From an uncultured beta proteobacterium (GTDB taxonomy: Bacteria > Pseudomonadota > Gammaproteobacteria > Burkholderiales > Burkholderiaceae_B), in NCBI GenBank assembly GCA_903894155.1, contig CAITPF010000279.1, positions 1-47,368 of the forward strand: 47,368 bases of DNA. Reading direction: 5' to 3'. Position 1 is the first letter of the stretch. Every line of letters starts with the position of its first letter. Positions 40,543 through 47,368 of this stretch are shown here, one piece after another. Both the position numbers and the translations under genes were made by a program. The notes beneath the pieces are model-generated. The model did not search any database, was not told the DNA's origin, and saw nothing but the letters and a program-made list of their open reading frames with translations.

Positions 40543-41976
40543 ATGAACACCCGCTCCGGCCCCCTCATGCAAAACTCCAAACCGCCCGCACCGCGCAGCG
40601 CGCCAGCGTCTCCGCGAAAAGTATTCATCCGCACCTTCGGCTGCCAGATGAACGAGTACGACTCCGACAAGATGCTCGACATGCTCGGCAAGGATGCTCA
40701 AGGCGCCGTCATCACGTCTACACCGGACGACGCCGACATCATTCTCTTCAATACCTGTTCGGTACGCGAGAAGGCCCAGGAAAAGGTTTTTTCCGACCTC
40801 GGGCGCATCAAGCACCTCAAGCGCCTCAACCCCGACCTGGTCATCGGTGTCGGCGGATGCGTCGCCAGCCAGGAAGGCGCGGCCATCGTGGCGCGCGCAC
40901 CCTATGTCGACGTGGTGTTCGGCCCCCAGACCCTGCATCGCCTGCCCGAGTTGATCGCGAAGCGGCGCGCCGAGGGGCGCTCGCAAGTGGATATCAGTTT
41001 TCCGGAGATTGAAAAGTTCGACGCCATGCCCGCGCCGCGCGTCGATGGGCCGACAGCCTTCGTGTCGATCATGGAGGGTTGCAGCAAGTACTGCAGCTTC
41101 TGCGTCGTGCCATATACGCGCGGCGAGGAGATCTCGCGCCCGCTTGAAGATGTCCTTGTCGAGGTCGCAGATCTGGCGGATCAGGGCGTCAAGGAAGTCA
41201 CGCTGCTTGGCCAGAACGTCAATGCCTACCGCGGTGCAGCTGCCGATTCCGGCGAGATCGCCGATTTCGCCACCCTGCTGGAGTACGTGCACGAAATCCC
41301 CGGGATCGAACGTATCCGCTACACCACGTCGCATCCCAAGGAAATGACCACCCGCATGACCGAGGCCTACGCGAACCTGCCCAAGCTGGTCTCGTTTCTC
41401 CATCTGCCAGTCCAGGCGGGAAGCGACCGCATCCTGGCGGCCATGAAACGCGGCTACACGGCGATCGAATTCAAGTCGATCGTGCGGCGCCTGCGCGCCG
41501 CGCGCCCCGGCCTGACCGTGTCGTCGGATTTCATCGTCGGATTTCCCGGCGAGACCGAACAGGATTTCGACAAGACGATGAAGCTCATCGACGACATCGG
41601 TTTCGACACCTCGTTTTCGTTCGTCTATTCGCGGCGTCCCGGCACGCCGGCGGCGGATCTCGCCGACGATACGCCCCAACAGGTCAAGCTCCAGCGGCTG
41701 CAGCGACTGCAGGCGCGCATCAATGAGCAGGCCAACGAGGTCGCGCACAGTATGGTCGGCTCGGTGCAGCGCATCCTCGTGGAGGGGATGTCGCGTCGCA
41801 ACGCGCTCGAGCTCAGCGGTCGGACGCAAAACAATCGCATCGTCAACTTCGAAGGGCCGGTGCACCTGGTTGGCCAGATGATCGACGTGGTCATCACGCA
41901 GGCGATGACCAACACATTCAGAGCGCGACTCGCCGCGGATACCCCGCACGACGCCACTGCCAAGGCCAATTCATGA
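40543..41976 (+). CDS. miaB: tRNA-2-methylthio-N6-dimethylallyladenosine synthase
   Basis: 477 aa from ATG 40543 (ATG 40567 is also possible); starts further upstream would lie in the terminator. A radical-SAM methylthiotransferase that makes ms2i6A37. The N-terminal MTTase domain holds three cluster cysteines in GCQMN (Cys34), NTCSV and GGCVA; the radical-SAM CxxxCxxC motif is at Cys180, Cys184 and Cys187 ([17 protein letters not shown]); a C-terminal TRAM domain recognises tRNA. The stop overlaps phoH by 4 bases. Confidence 0.95.
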   Translation: MNTRSGPLMQNSKPPAPRSAPASPRKVFIRTFGCQMNEYDSDKMLDMLGKDAQGAVITSTPDDADIILFNTCSVREKAQEKVFSDLGRIKHLKRLNPDLVIGVGGCVASQEGAAIVARAPYVDVVFGPQTLHRLPELIAKRRAEGRSQVDISFPEIEKFDAMPAPRVDGPTAFVSIMEGCSKYCSFCVVPYTRGEEISRPLEDVLVEVADLADQGVKEVTLLGQNVNAYRGAAADSGEIADFATLLEYVHEIPGIERIRYTTSHPKEMTTRMTEAYANLPKLVSFLHLPVQAGSDRILAAMKRGYTAIEFKSIVRRLRAARPGLTVSSDFIVGFPGETEQDFDKTMKLIDDIGFDTSFSFVYSRRPGTPAADLADDTPQQVKLQRLQRLQARINEQANEVAHSMVGSVQRILVEGMSRRNALELSGRTQNNRIVNFEGPVHLVGQMIDVVITQAMTNTFRARLAADTPHDATAKANS

Positions 41977-43001
41977 CCCGCCCCCCCGCACGCCCATCGT
42001 CCCGCGGCGCAATCCCGCCGGTCACCGTCCGGCTCGAGGGCACCAACCAGCAACTGGCCAACCTGTGCGGCCCGCTTGACGAAAACCTGCGCCAGATCGC
42101 CGATGGTCTCGATCTCGACCTCTCCAGGCGCGGCAACCGGATTTCCATGCGCGGCGTCCAGGCCGAGACGGCCGCCACCATGATTCATGCATTTCACGAC
42201 ATCGCCGGCCAGCGCCCGCTGTCCGTTGACGATATCCAGCTCGGGCTCGTCGAGATCGGCGTCGGGCGCGCGGCGCGGCCGACCACCCCCACGTTCGATC
42301 CGGCTGAATTCCCCCCGCTCGACGACGAGAGCGGCGGCATCGCCCTGCGCACGCGTCGCAGCGACCTTCGCCCGCGCACGCCCCGCCAGCGCGACTACCT
42401 CAACAACATTCTCACGCACGACATCACCTTCGGCGTCGGCCCGGCCGGCACCGGCAAGACCTGGCTGGCCGTGGCATGCGCCATCGACGCCATGGAGCGC
42501 GATACCGTGCAGCGCCTCGTGCTGACGCGACCAGCCGTCGAGGCAGGCGAGCGCCTCGGTTTTCTGCCGGGGGATCTTGCCCAGAAGGTCGACCCCTACC
42601 TGCGTCCGCTCTACGATGCGCTCTACGACCTGATGGGGTTCGAAAAAGTGCAGCGCCTGTTTGAAAAGCAGACGATCGAAATCGCCCCGCTCGCGTATAT
42701 GCGCGGGCGCACCCTGAACCACTCCTTCGTCATCCTGGACGAGGCGCAGAACACGACGCCGGAACAGATGAAGATGTTCCTCACGCGTATCGGCTTCGGC
42801 AGCAAGGCCGTCATTACAGGCGACCCTTCCCAGGTCGATCTCCCCAAGGGTCACCAGAGCGGTCTGGCGCACGCTGTGCGGGTGCTGGACGACGTCAAGG
42901 GGATCGCCGTCACGCGATTCACCAGCCGCGACGTCGTGCGACACCCGCTCGTCGCGCGGATCGTTGATGCCTATGAACAAGCCGAAAAAGACCAGCCCTG
43001 A
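41973..43001 (+). CDS. phoH: PhoH family ATPase
   Basis: 342 aa (PhoH/YbeZ type). The Walker A is GPAGTGKT (156-163), Walker B lies in [12 protein letters not shown] (about 246-257) and a sensor-like [18 protein letters not shown] follows. An N-terminal KH-like part precedes the ATPase, as is usual for YbeZ. Next to ybeY, to which YbeZ is functionally linked in rRNA processing; the RNA role is from known family knowledge. ATGA overlap with miaB; the last bases overlap ybeY. Confidence 0.93.
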   Translation: MTRPPARPSSRGAIPPVTVRLEGTNQQLANLCGPLDENLRQIADGLDLDLSRRGNRISMRGVQAETAATMIHAFHDIAGQRPLSVDDIQLGLVEIGVGRAARPTTPTFDPAEFPPLDDESGGIALRTRRSDLRPRTPRQRDYLNNILTHDITFGVGPAGTGKTWLAVACAIDAMERDTVQRLVLTRPAVEAGERLGFLPGDLAQKVDPYLRPLYDALYDLMGFEKVQRLFEKQTIEIAPLAYMRGRTLNHSFVILDEAQNTTPEQMKMFLTRIGFGSKAVITGDPSQVDLPKGHQSGLAHAVRVLDDVKGIAVTRFTSRDVVRHPLVARIVDAYEQAEKDQP

Positions 43002-43494
43002 GCTCTCGCTGTCCGTCCAGTACGGCGTGGCCGAGCCCAGGCTGCCCCGCTGGCGCCTGCGGCGCTGGGCGCAGCGTGCACTCGACGCCGCGCTCGAGGA
43101 GCACGGCGAGGCGCCCTGCAGGCTGCAGCTTGGCTTGCGTCTGGTGGGGCTCGCCGAGGGTCGCAAGCTCAATGCATCCTATCGGGGCAAGGATTACGCC
43201 ACCAACGTACTGACGTTCGAATACGACACGCTCCCCGACGGCGCGGCAGCGGCCGACCTCGTCATTTGCGTGCCCGTTCTGGCGCGCGAAGCCCGCGAGC
43301 AGCACAAGGCATTTCTTTCGCACGCGGCGCACCTGGTGGTGCACGGAACGCTGCACGCCCTGGGCTACGATCACGTCAAGCTGCGCGATGCCCGTCGCAT
43401 GGAATCCCTGGAGACACGGATTCTGGCTGCAATCGACATCAACGATCCCTACGCGAGTCAAGACACTTTGTTACAAGCCGATCGGTTATCCTAG
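42973..43494 (+). CDS. ybeY: Endoribonuclease YbeY
   Basis: 173 aa from ATG 42973 (ATG 42967 is also in frame), overlapping the end of phoH. Zinc-dependent endoribonuclease for 16S rRNA 3' maturation and ribosome quality control. The metal site H-G-T-L-H-x5-H is at His124, His128 and His134 (VHGTLHALGYDH), preceded by LNASYRGKDYATNVLTFEYD. The N-terminal 20 residues are unrelated. Confidence 0.94.
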   Translation: MNKPKKTSPELSLSVQYGVAEPRLPRWRLRRWAQRALDAALEEHGEAPCRLQLGLRLVGLAEGRKLNASYRGKDYATNVLTFEYDTLPDGAAAADLVICVPVLAREAREQHKAFLSHAAHLVVHGTLHALGYDHVKLRDARRMESLETRILAAIDINDPYASQDTLLQADRLS

Positions 43495-43521
43495 GCCGAT
43501 CAGCCACTCCGTCCCCGGACA

Positions 43522-44403
43522 ATGTCAGACCCATACCCTGCGGCCAGCCCTGCTCCGACCAAACGTGCCCGCCAGTCCCTCATCGACCGGATCCTGTCGC
43601 TTGTGCGACGCGAGCCTGAAGACCGCGAAGACATCAAGGCGGTACTTGACGCGGCGCGCAGCCGCGACCTGATCGACCCGGATTCTTACTCCATGCTCAA
43701 GGGCGCGCTTGCCGTGTCCGAACTGACCGCGACCGACATTCTCGTGCCGCGTTCGCGCATGGATATGCTCGACGTCGATGACCCGATCGCCGCGCTGATG
43801 CCGCAGATCGTGGAGACAGCGCACTCACGATTCCCCGTTTTCGAGGGTTCGCGCGACAACATCATCGGCGTGGTCATGACCAAAGACCTCCTGCGCCACA
43901 TCATCAGCCCCGCGCTGACGCTGCGCAATTTCGTGCGGCCTGCCGTCTTCATCCCGCAGACCAAGCGCCTGAACGTGCTTCTGCAGGAGTTCCGCATCAA
44001 CCGCAACCATTTTGCGATCGTGATCGACGAGCACGGCGGCATCGCCGGATTGGTCACGCTCGAAGATGTCCTTGAGCAGATCGTTGGCGCGATTGAGGAC
44101 GAGCACGACATCGGGGGCGAGACGACGATATTCCCCGACGGGCCCAACGCGTGGCGTGTCCTGGCGACGACCGAGATCGAGGACTTCAACGCAACATTCC
44201 GCACCGAGATCCCCGAAGGCGACTACGACACGGTCGGCGGATGGCTCACCCACGCACTGGGGCACATTCCGCGGCGCGGCGACCACCGGGTGCTCAACGG
44301 ATTGCGCATCGAAGTCCTGCGTGCCGACACGCGGCGCGCGCTGTGGCTGCGGGTCAAGCGCCGCGATGCCCTCGCCGGCGCGCCTGACATCGCCGCGGAG
44401 TGA
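43522..44403 (+). CDS. corC: CorC/HlyC-type CBS-domain protein (YbeX)
   Basis: 293 aa cytoplasmic protein without the membrane domain of larger CorC/DUF21 proteins. It has two CBS motifs (about 60-180, e.g. VPRSRMDMLDVDDPI and VIDEHGGIAGLVTLEDVLEQ, IVGAIEDEHD) and a C-terminal transporter-associated domain (TEIPEGDYDTVGGWLTHALG). E. coli ybeX is linked to magnesium/cobalt efflux and to ribosome maturation. The stop overlaps lnt by 4 bases (GTGA). Confidence 0.92.
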   Translation: MSDPYPAASPAPTKRARQSLIDRILSLVRREPEDREDIKAVLDAARSRDLIDPDSYSMLKGALAVSELTATDILVPRSRMDMLDVDDPIAALMPQIVETAHSRFPVFEGSRDNIIGVVMTKDLLRHIISPALTLRNFVRPAVFIPQTKRLNVLLQEFRINRNHFAIVIDEHGGIAGLVTLEDVLEQIVGAIEDEHDIGGETTIFPDGPNAWRVLATTEIEDFNATFRTEIPEGDYDTVGGWLTHALGHIPRRGDHRVLNGLRIEVLRADTRRALWLRVKRRDALAGAPDIAAE

Positions 44404-46046
44404 ACGTGCGGGCGTCGCGCGCGGGATCAATCCTCCTGCTCGTGCTGGCCGGCGCCTCGCAGGCGCTTTGTTTCGCGCCAGGCCCGTTGCCTTCCTGGCT
44501 GTTGAGCCCGCTGCAAATCCTCGCCATGGCGCTGCTCGTGCGCAGCGTCTGGACGGCGCCCACTGCGCGCGCGGCGGGGCTTCGCGCATGGATCTTCTCG
44601 ATGGCAAGCTTCAGCCTGGGGTTGTACTGGCTGACCATCAGCATGCATGTGTATGGGTATATGCCACTGCCACTGGCCATTGCGGCGCTACTGGCGCTCT
44701 GCGCCTATCTTGCGCTGTTCAGTGGTCTCGCCGGTTGGGCCGTCGCGCGCATCGCGGGCCAGGGCACTGGCGGCGCATCAGGGTCGAAATCCCTCAGCCT
44801 GCCCGCCGCTTCGCTGCTGTGGGCCGCGGCATGGACACTGGCGGAGTGGCTTCGCGCCACCGTGCTGACCGGGTTTCCATGGATGGGCACGGGGTATGCG
44901 CACACCGATAGCTGGCTGGCCGGGTGGTCGACGGTCTTCGGCGTTTACGGGGTGACGTTCCTGGCTTGCCTCGTGGCGGCAGCGCTCGCCCGCGAGTTCG
45001 CCATGGCACCCTTCCCGCTTGCCGGATCGGCGCAGTATGCCGCTCGCCGCACACACGCGGTGCTTGCGGTTGCCGCAGCGGTTGGATTATTCGCAATCGG
45101 GGCCGCGTTGGGCCTTATCCCCTGGACCACACCGCGCGGGGAACCTACCGCCGTTCGTCTCGTGCAGGGCAATATCGACCAGGGCAACAAGTTCGCGCCC
45201 GATCAATGGCTGGCGGCGATCCGCAAACAGTATGGCCTCGCCGCGCAACCTCCCGCAGCGGGCAAACCGGAGCCCGCCATCGTGGTGTTGCCGGAAACGG
45301 CGATCGTTCTGTTCCAGCATCAGGTCGACCCTTCGGTGTGGCAAGCGTGGAAATCGCTTGCCAGACGGCAGGGGAGCACGATCGTCATGGGCGCGCCCCT
45401 GGTCGATCCGTCGGACAACCGCTATACGAACAGCGTCATTGCCATCGACGGCGAAACTTCGATCGACGCCCTGATCGCAGGCCATCCGGCCGTGCGTTAC
45501 GACAAGCACCACCTGGTTCCCTTCGGCGAATTCGTGCCCTTCGGGTTCCGCTGGTTCGTCGACCTGATGACGATTCCGCTTGGCGATTTCGGGCGCGGCG
45601 CGCTTGATCAGCCACCATTCCGGATTCGCGACCAATCGATCGCAGCCAATATCTGCTACGAAGACATCTTTGGAGAGGAATTGCTGGCGTCTCTTCGCGA
45701 CGAAGGGCCCGACAACCGCGGCGCGTCCATTCTTGTCAACGTCAGCAATCTCGGCTGGTTCGGCGACTCCTGGTCCTTGCGCCAACACTGGCAGATGGCC
45801 CGCATGCGCGCAATCGAGACCTCACGCCCGGTGCTGCGCGCGACCAACACCGGCATCACCGGCGCCATCGGGCCCTCGGGCGAGTCACTTGCACAGTTGC
45901 CCCCCCTCGTGGCGGGCGCGATCGATGTGGTCATCCAGGGCCGTGCCGGCCTGACACCCTACTCCCGGCTCGGCAACTGGCCGGTGCTGCTCATGTGCGC
46001 TGCCTTGCTGGCCCTGGTCTGGGTGCGAAGCAAGCGCAAGCCATGA
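44400..46046 (+). CDS. lnt: Apolipoprotein N-acyltransferase
   Basis: 548 aa inner-membrane enzyme adding the third acyl chain to lipoproteins. Multiple membrane segments over about residues 10-250, then the periplasmic nitrilase domain with the catalytic triad Glu299 (VLPETAI), Lys369 (YDKHHLVPFGEFVP) and Cys419 (NICYEDIFGEE); spacings of 70 and 50 residues are close to those of E. coli Lnt. A last membrane segment closes the protein. GTG start at 44400. Its ATGA end overlaps the next gene. Confidence 0.95.
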   Translation: MNVRASRAGSILLLVLAGASQALCFAPGPLPSWLLSPLQILAMALLVRSVWTAPTARAAGLRAWIFSMASFSLGLYWLTISMHVYGYMPLPLAIAALLALCAYLALFSGLAGWAVARIAGQGTGGASGSKSLSLPAASLLWAAAWTLAEWLRATVLTGFPWMGTGYAHTDSWLAGWSTVFGVYGVTFLACLVAAALAREFAMAPFPLAGSAQYAARRTHAVLAVAAAVGLFAIGAALGLIPWTTPRGEPTAVRLVQGNIDQGNKFAPDQWLAAIRKQYGLAAQPPAAGKPEPAIVVLPETAIVLFQHQVDPSVWQAWKSLARRQGSTIVMGAPLVDPSDNRYTNSVIAIDGETSIDALIAGHPAVRYDKHHLVPFGEFVPFGFRWFVDLMTIPLGDFGRGALDQPPFRIRDQSIAANICYEDIFGEELLASLRDEGPDNRGASILVNVSNLGWFGDSWSLRQHWQMARMRAIETSRPVLRATNTGITGAIGPSGESLAQLPPLVAGAIDVVIQGRAGLTPYSRLGNWPVLLMCAALLALVWVRSKRKP

Positions 46047-47224
46047 GGTCGCTGCGCATCGAGACAGTCGCAAGCATTGACGAGATCGATGCGACGGCAT
46101 GGGATGCACTCGTGGACGCAAGCGGCGGCTCCGTGTTGCTGCGTCACGGATTCCTGCGCGCATTCGAACAATCGGCAAGCGTCTGCACAGAGACCGGATG
46201 GCAGCCCAGGCACCTGATCCTGCGCGCCGGGACGCCCGCGCCGGGCGAAGCGCACGGGGGTGATGGGCAACTGATCGCCGCCGTCCCTCTTTATGCAAAG
46301 AGCCACTCGTACGGTGAATTCGTGTTCGACTGGGCGTGGGCCGATGCCTATGCCCGCAACGGCCTCGCCTACTACCCCAAGTGGCTGTGCGCCGTGCCCT
46401 TTACCCCCGTCCCCGGTGCGCGGCTACTCGCCGCGCCAGACAGCCGGTCGATTGCCGCACGGGCGCTCGTGCAGTTTGCGACGGCCAGCAAGCTATCCTC
46501 GCTTCATGTCCTGTACACGACCGCGTCCGACCAGCAAGCGCTGCTGCAAGCCGGGTGCATGGCACGCACCCATGTCCAGTTCCACTGGGTCAACCGGGGC
46601 TGGGCCGATTTTGATGCCTTCCTGGCAGACCTGACTCAGCCCAAACGAAAGAAGATTCGCGCCGAGCGCCGCAAAGTACGCGAGGCCGGTGTCACGACAC
46701 GCGTGCTCACCGGGCGGGAACTCGGCCCGGACGACTGGGCCTTCTTTTACCGTTGCTATGCGAACACCTACGAGCAACGCGGCAATTCGCCCTACCTGAC
46801 GCCGGCCTTCTTCGCTGAGGTGGGCGTTCAGTTTCCCGATCACTGCGTCATGGCGATTGCTTCCCGGCACGGCCAGCCGATCGCAGCCTCACTGCTGTGG
46901 CGAGACACGGTGGAGGGCGTCGACCGCCTCTACGGCCGCTACTGGGGAGCGCTGCAGAACATCCACTGCCTGCATTTCGAACTCGCCTATTACGCACCGC
47001 TCGAATGGGCGATTGCCAACGGCATCGCGGTGGTGGAAGGCGGCGCACAAGGAGAACACAAACTCGCGCGCGGATTCGAGCCCGTGCAGACGCATTCAGC
47101 GCACTGGCTTGCGCACCCGGCATTTGCCGATGCGGTCGGGCGCTATCTCGATCAGGAGCGCGAGGGCATCTGCGGGTACGCCGATGGCCTGAATTCGCCC
47201 TTCCGCACCGAGGTCGGCGACTAG
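46043..47224 (+). CDS. GNAT/FemAB-like N-acetyltransferase (peptidogalycan family)
   Basis: 393 aa from ATG 46043, overlapping lnt by 4 bases. The sequence fits the DUF482/peptidogalycan biosynthesis GNAT group: SGGSVLLRHGFLRAFEQS, YGEFVFDWAWADAYARNGL, KRKKIRAERRKVREAGVT (basic helix), YLTPAFFAEVGVQFPD and the late GGAQGEHKLARGFEP. FemAB proteins use aminoacyl-tRNA to extend peptidoglycan bridges; these relatives have no proved substrate. Tight coupling to lnt hints at an envelope role. Final gene before the tRNA. Confidence 0.83.
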   Translation: MRSLRIETVASIDEIDATAWDALVDASGGSVLLRHGFLRAFEQSASVCTETGWQPRHLILRAGTPAPGEAHGGDGQLIAAVPLYAKSHSYGEFVFDWAWADAYARNGLAYYPKWLCAVPFTPVPGARLLAAPDSRSIAARALVQFATASKLSSLHVLYTTASDQQALLQAGCMARTHVQFHWVNRGWADFDAFLADLTQPKRKKIRAERRKVREAGVTTRVLTGRELGPDDWAFFYRCYANTYEQRGNSPYLTPAFFAEVGVQFPDHCVMAIASRHGQPIAASLLWRDTVEGVDRLYGRYWGALQNIHCLHFELAYYAPLEWAIANGIAVVEGGAQGEHKLARGFEPVQTHSAHWLAHPAFADAVGRYLDQEREGICGYADGLNSPFRTEVGD

Positions 47225-47230
47225 CCCGAC

Positions 47231-47259
47231 TTGCGTTAGTACCCGATTTTGTGCATAAT
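47231..47259 (+). promoter_or_regulatory. Promoter for tRNA-Ala
   Basis: TTGCGT (47231-47236), a 17-base spacer and CATAAT (47254-47259), about 69 bases before the tRNA start. The spacing is ideal and both hexamers are near consensus. Confidence 0.65.
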
Positions 47260-47277
47260 CCCGTTTCTTCGCTATAG

Positions 47278-47327
47278 ACGCACCAAGGGCAACACTCTGG
47301 TGTCAAACGAGGCACTAGTGTTCGTTT
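47278..47327 (+). other. Two successive inverted repeats in the tRNA leader
   Basis: First: GACGCACCA (47278-47286 region) with TGGTGTC (47298-47304), one bulge. Second: AAACGAGGCACT (47305-47316) with AGTGTTCGTTT (47317-47327), a nearly perfect palindrome around CACTAGTG ending one base before the tRNA. Confidence 0.5.

Positions 47328-47368
<41 letters not shown>

Overview
This is a GC-rich, gene-dense stretch of what looks like a betaproteobacterial chromosome, most likely Burkholderiales and plausibly Alcaligenaceae. The reasons are the gene orders tkt-gap-pgk, fba-purC-purE-purK-sua5, queA-tgt-yajC-secD-secF and miaB-phoH-ybeY-corC-lnt, together with a glutaryl-CoA dehydrogenase locus, PHA-synthase-like proteins and frequent GTG/TTG starts. 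The placement rests on gene content and order only. No intergenic stretch exceeds about 180 bases, so no gene-free region over 300 bases needs separate description.

Layout: (1) 1-4406, plus strand: the end of a CaiB/BaiF CoA-transferase, a ThDP-dependent decarboxylase/synthase-like enzyme, glutaryl-CoA dehydrogenase and an alpha/beta hydrolase, probably one catabolic unit. (2) 4423-9151, minus strand: fba-purC-purE-purK-sua5, tightly packed. (3) 9227-17147, mixed strands: an orphan methyltransferase, a MogA-type molybdopterin adenylyltransferase, a PiT phosphate transporter, the cbpA-cbpM chaperone pair behind a recognisable heat-shock promoter, a small cupin, and a large PhaC-like DUF3141 protein with a histone-H1-like tail. 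This block sits between pgk and fba, which are usually close together in related bacteria. (4) 17303-21700, minus strand: tkt-gap-pgk. (5) 21791-30185, mixed: rsmE, an orphan barstar-like gene, maeB, a degenerate FAD-oxidase-like gene, an aminotransferase, a membrane-anchored lytic transglycosylase and ubiD. (6) 30182-34757, minus strand: an orphan FecCD permease, a yqjD/yqjE/yqjK-like envelope trio, a secreted protein of unknown function and dacB. (7) 34930-47224, plus strand: the queuosine genes queA-tgt, the Sec accessory genes yajC-secD-secF, and miaB-phoH-ybeY-corC-lnt plus a FemAB/GNAT-like gene. (8) 47231-47368: a promoter, a leader with two hairpins and the first part of tRNA-Ala(GGC).

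Taken together the genes are housekeeping: central carbon metabolism and purine synthesis, tRNA and rRNA modification, protein export, lipoprotein maturation and cell-wall turnover. The least ordinary parts are the PhaC-like/H1-tail protein with a perfect 10-bp palindrome beside its putative promoter; two decayed IS200/IS605-end-like hairpins that each begin exactly at the stop codon of a minus-strand gene; a nested inverted-repeat structure between maeB and the barstar gene; and several family members that lack their usual partners (barstar without a nuclease, heme/siderophore permease without ATPase or binding protein). I did not find a clear new defence system, CRISPR array, prophage or intact insertion sequence.
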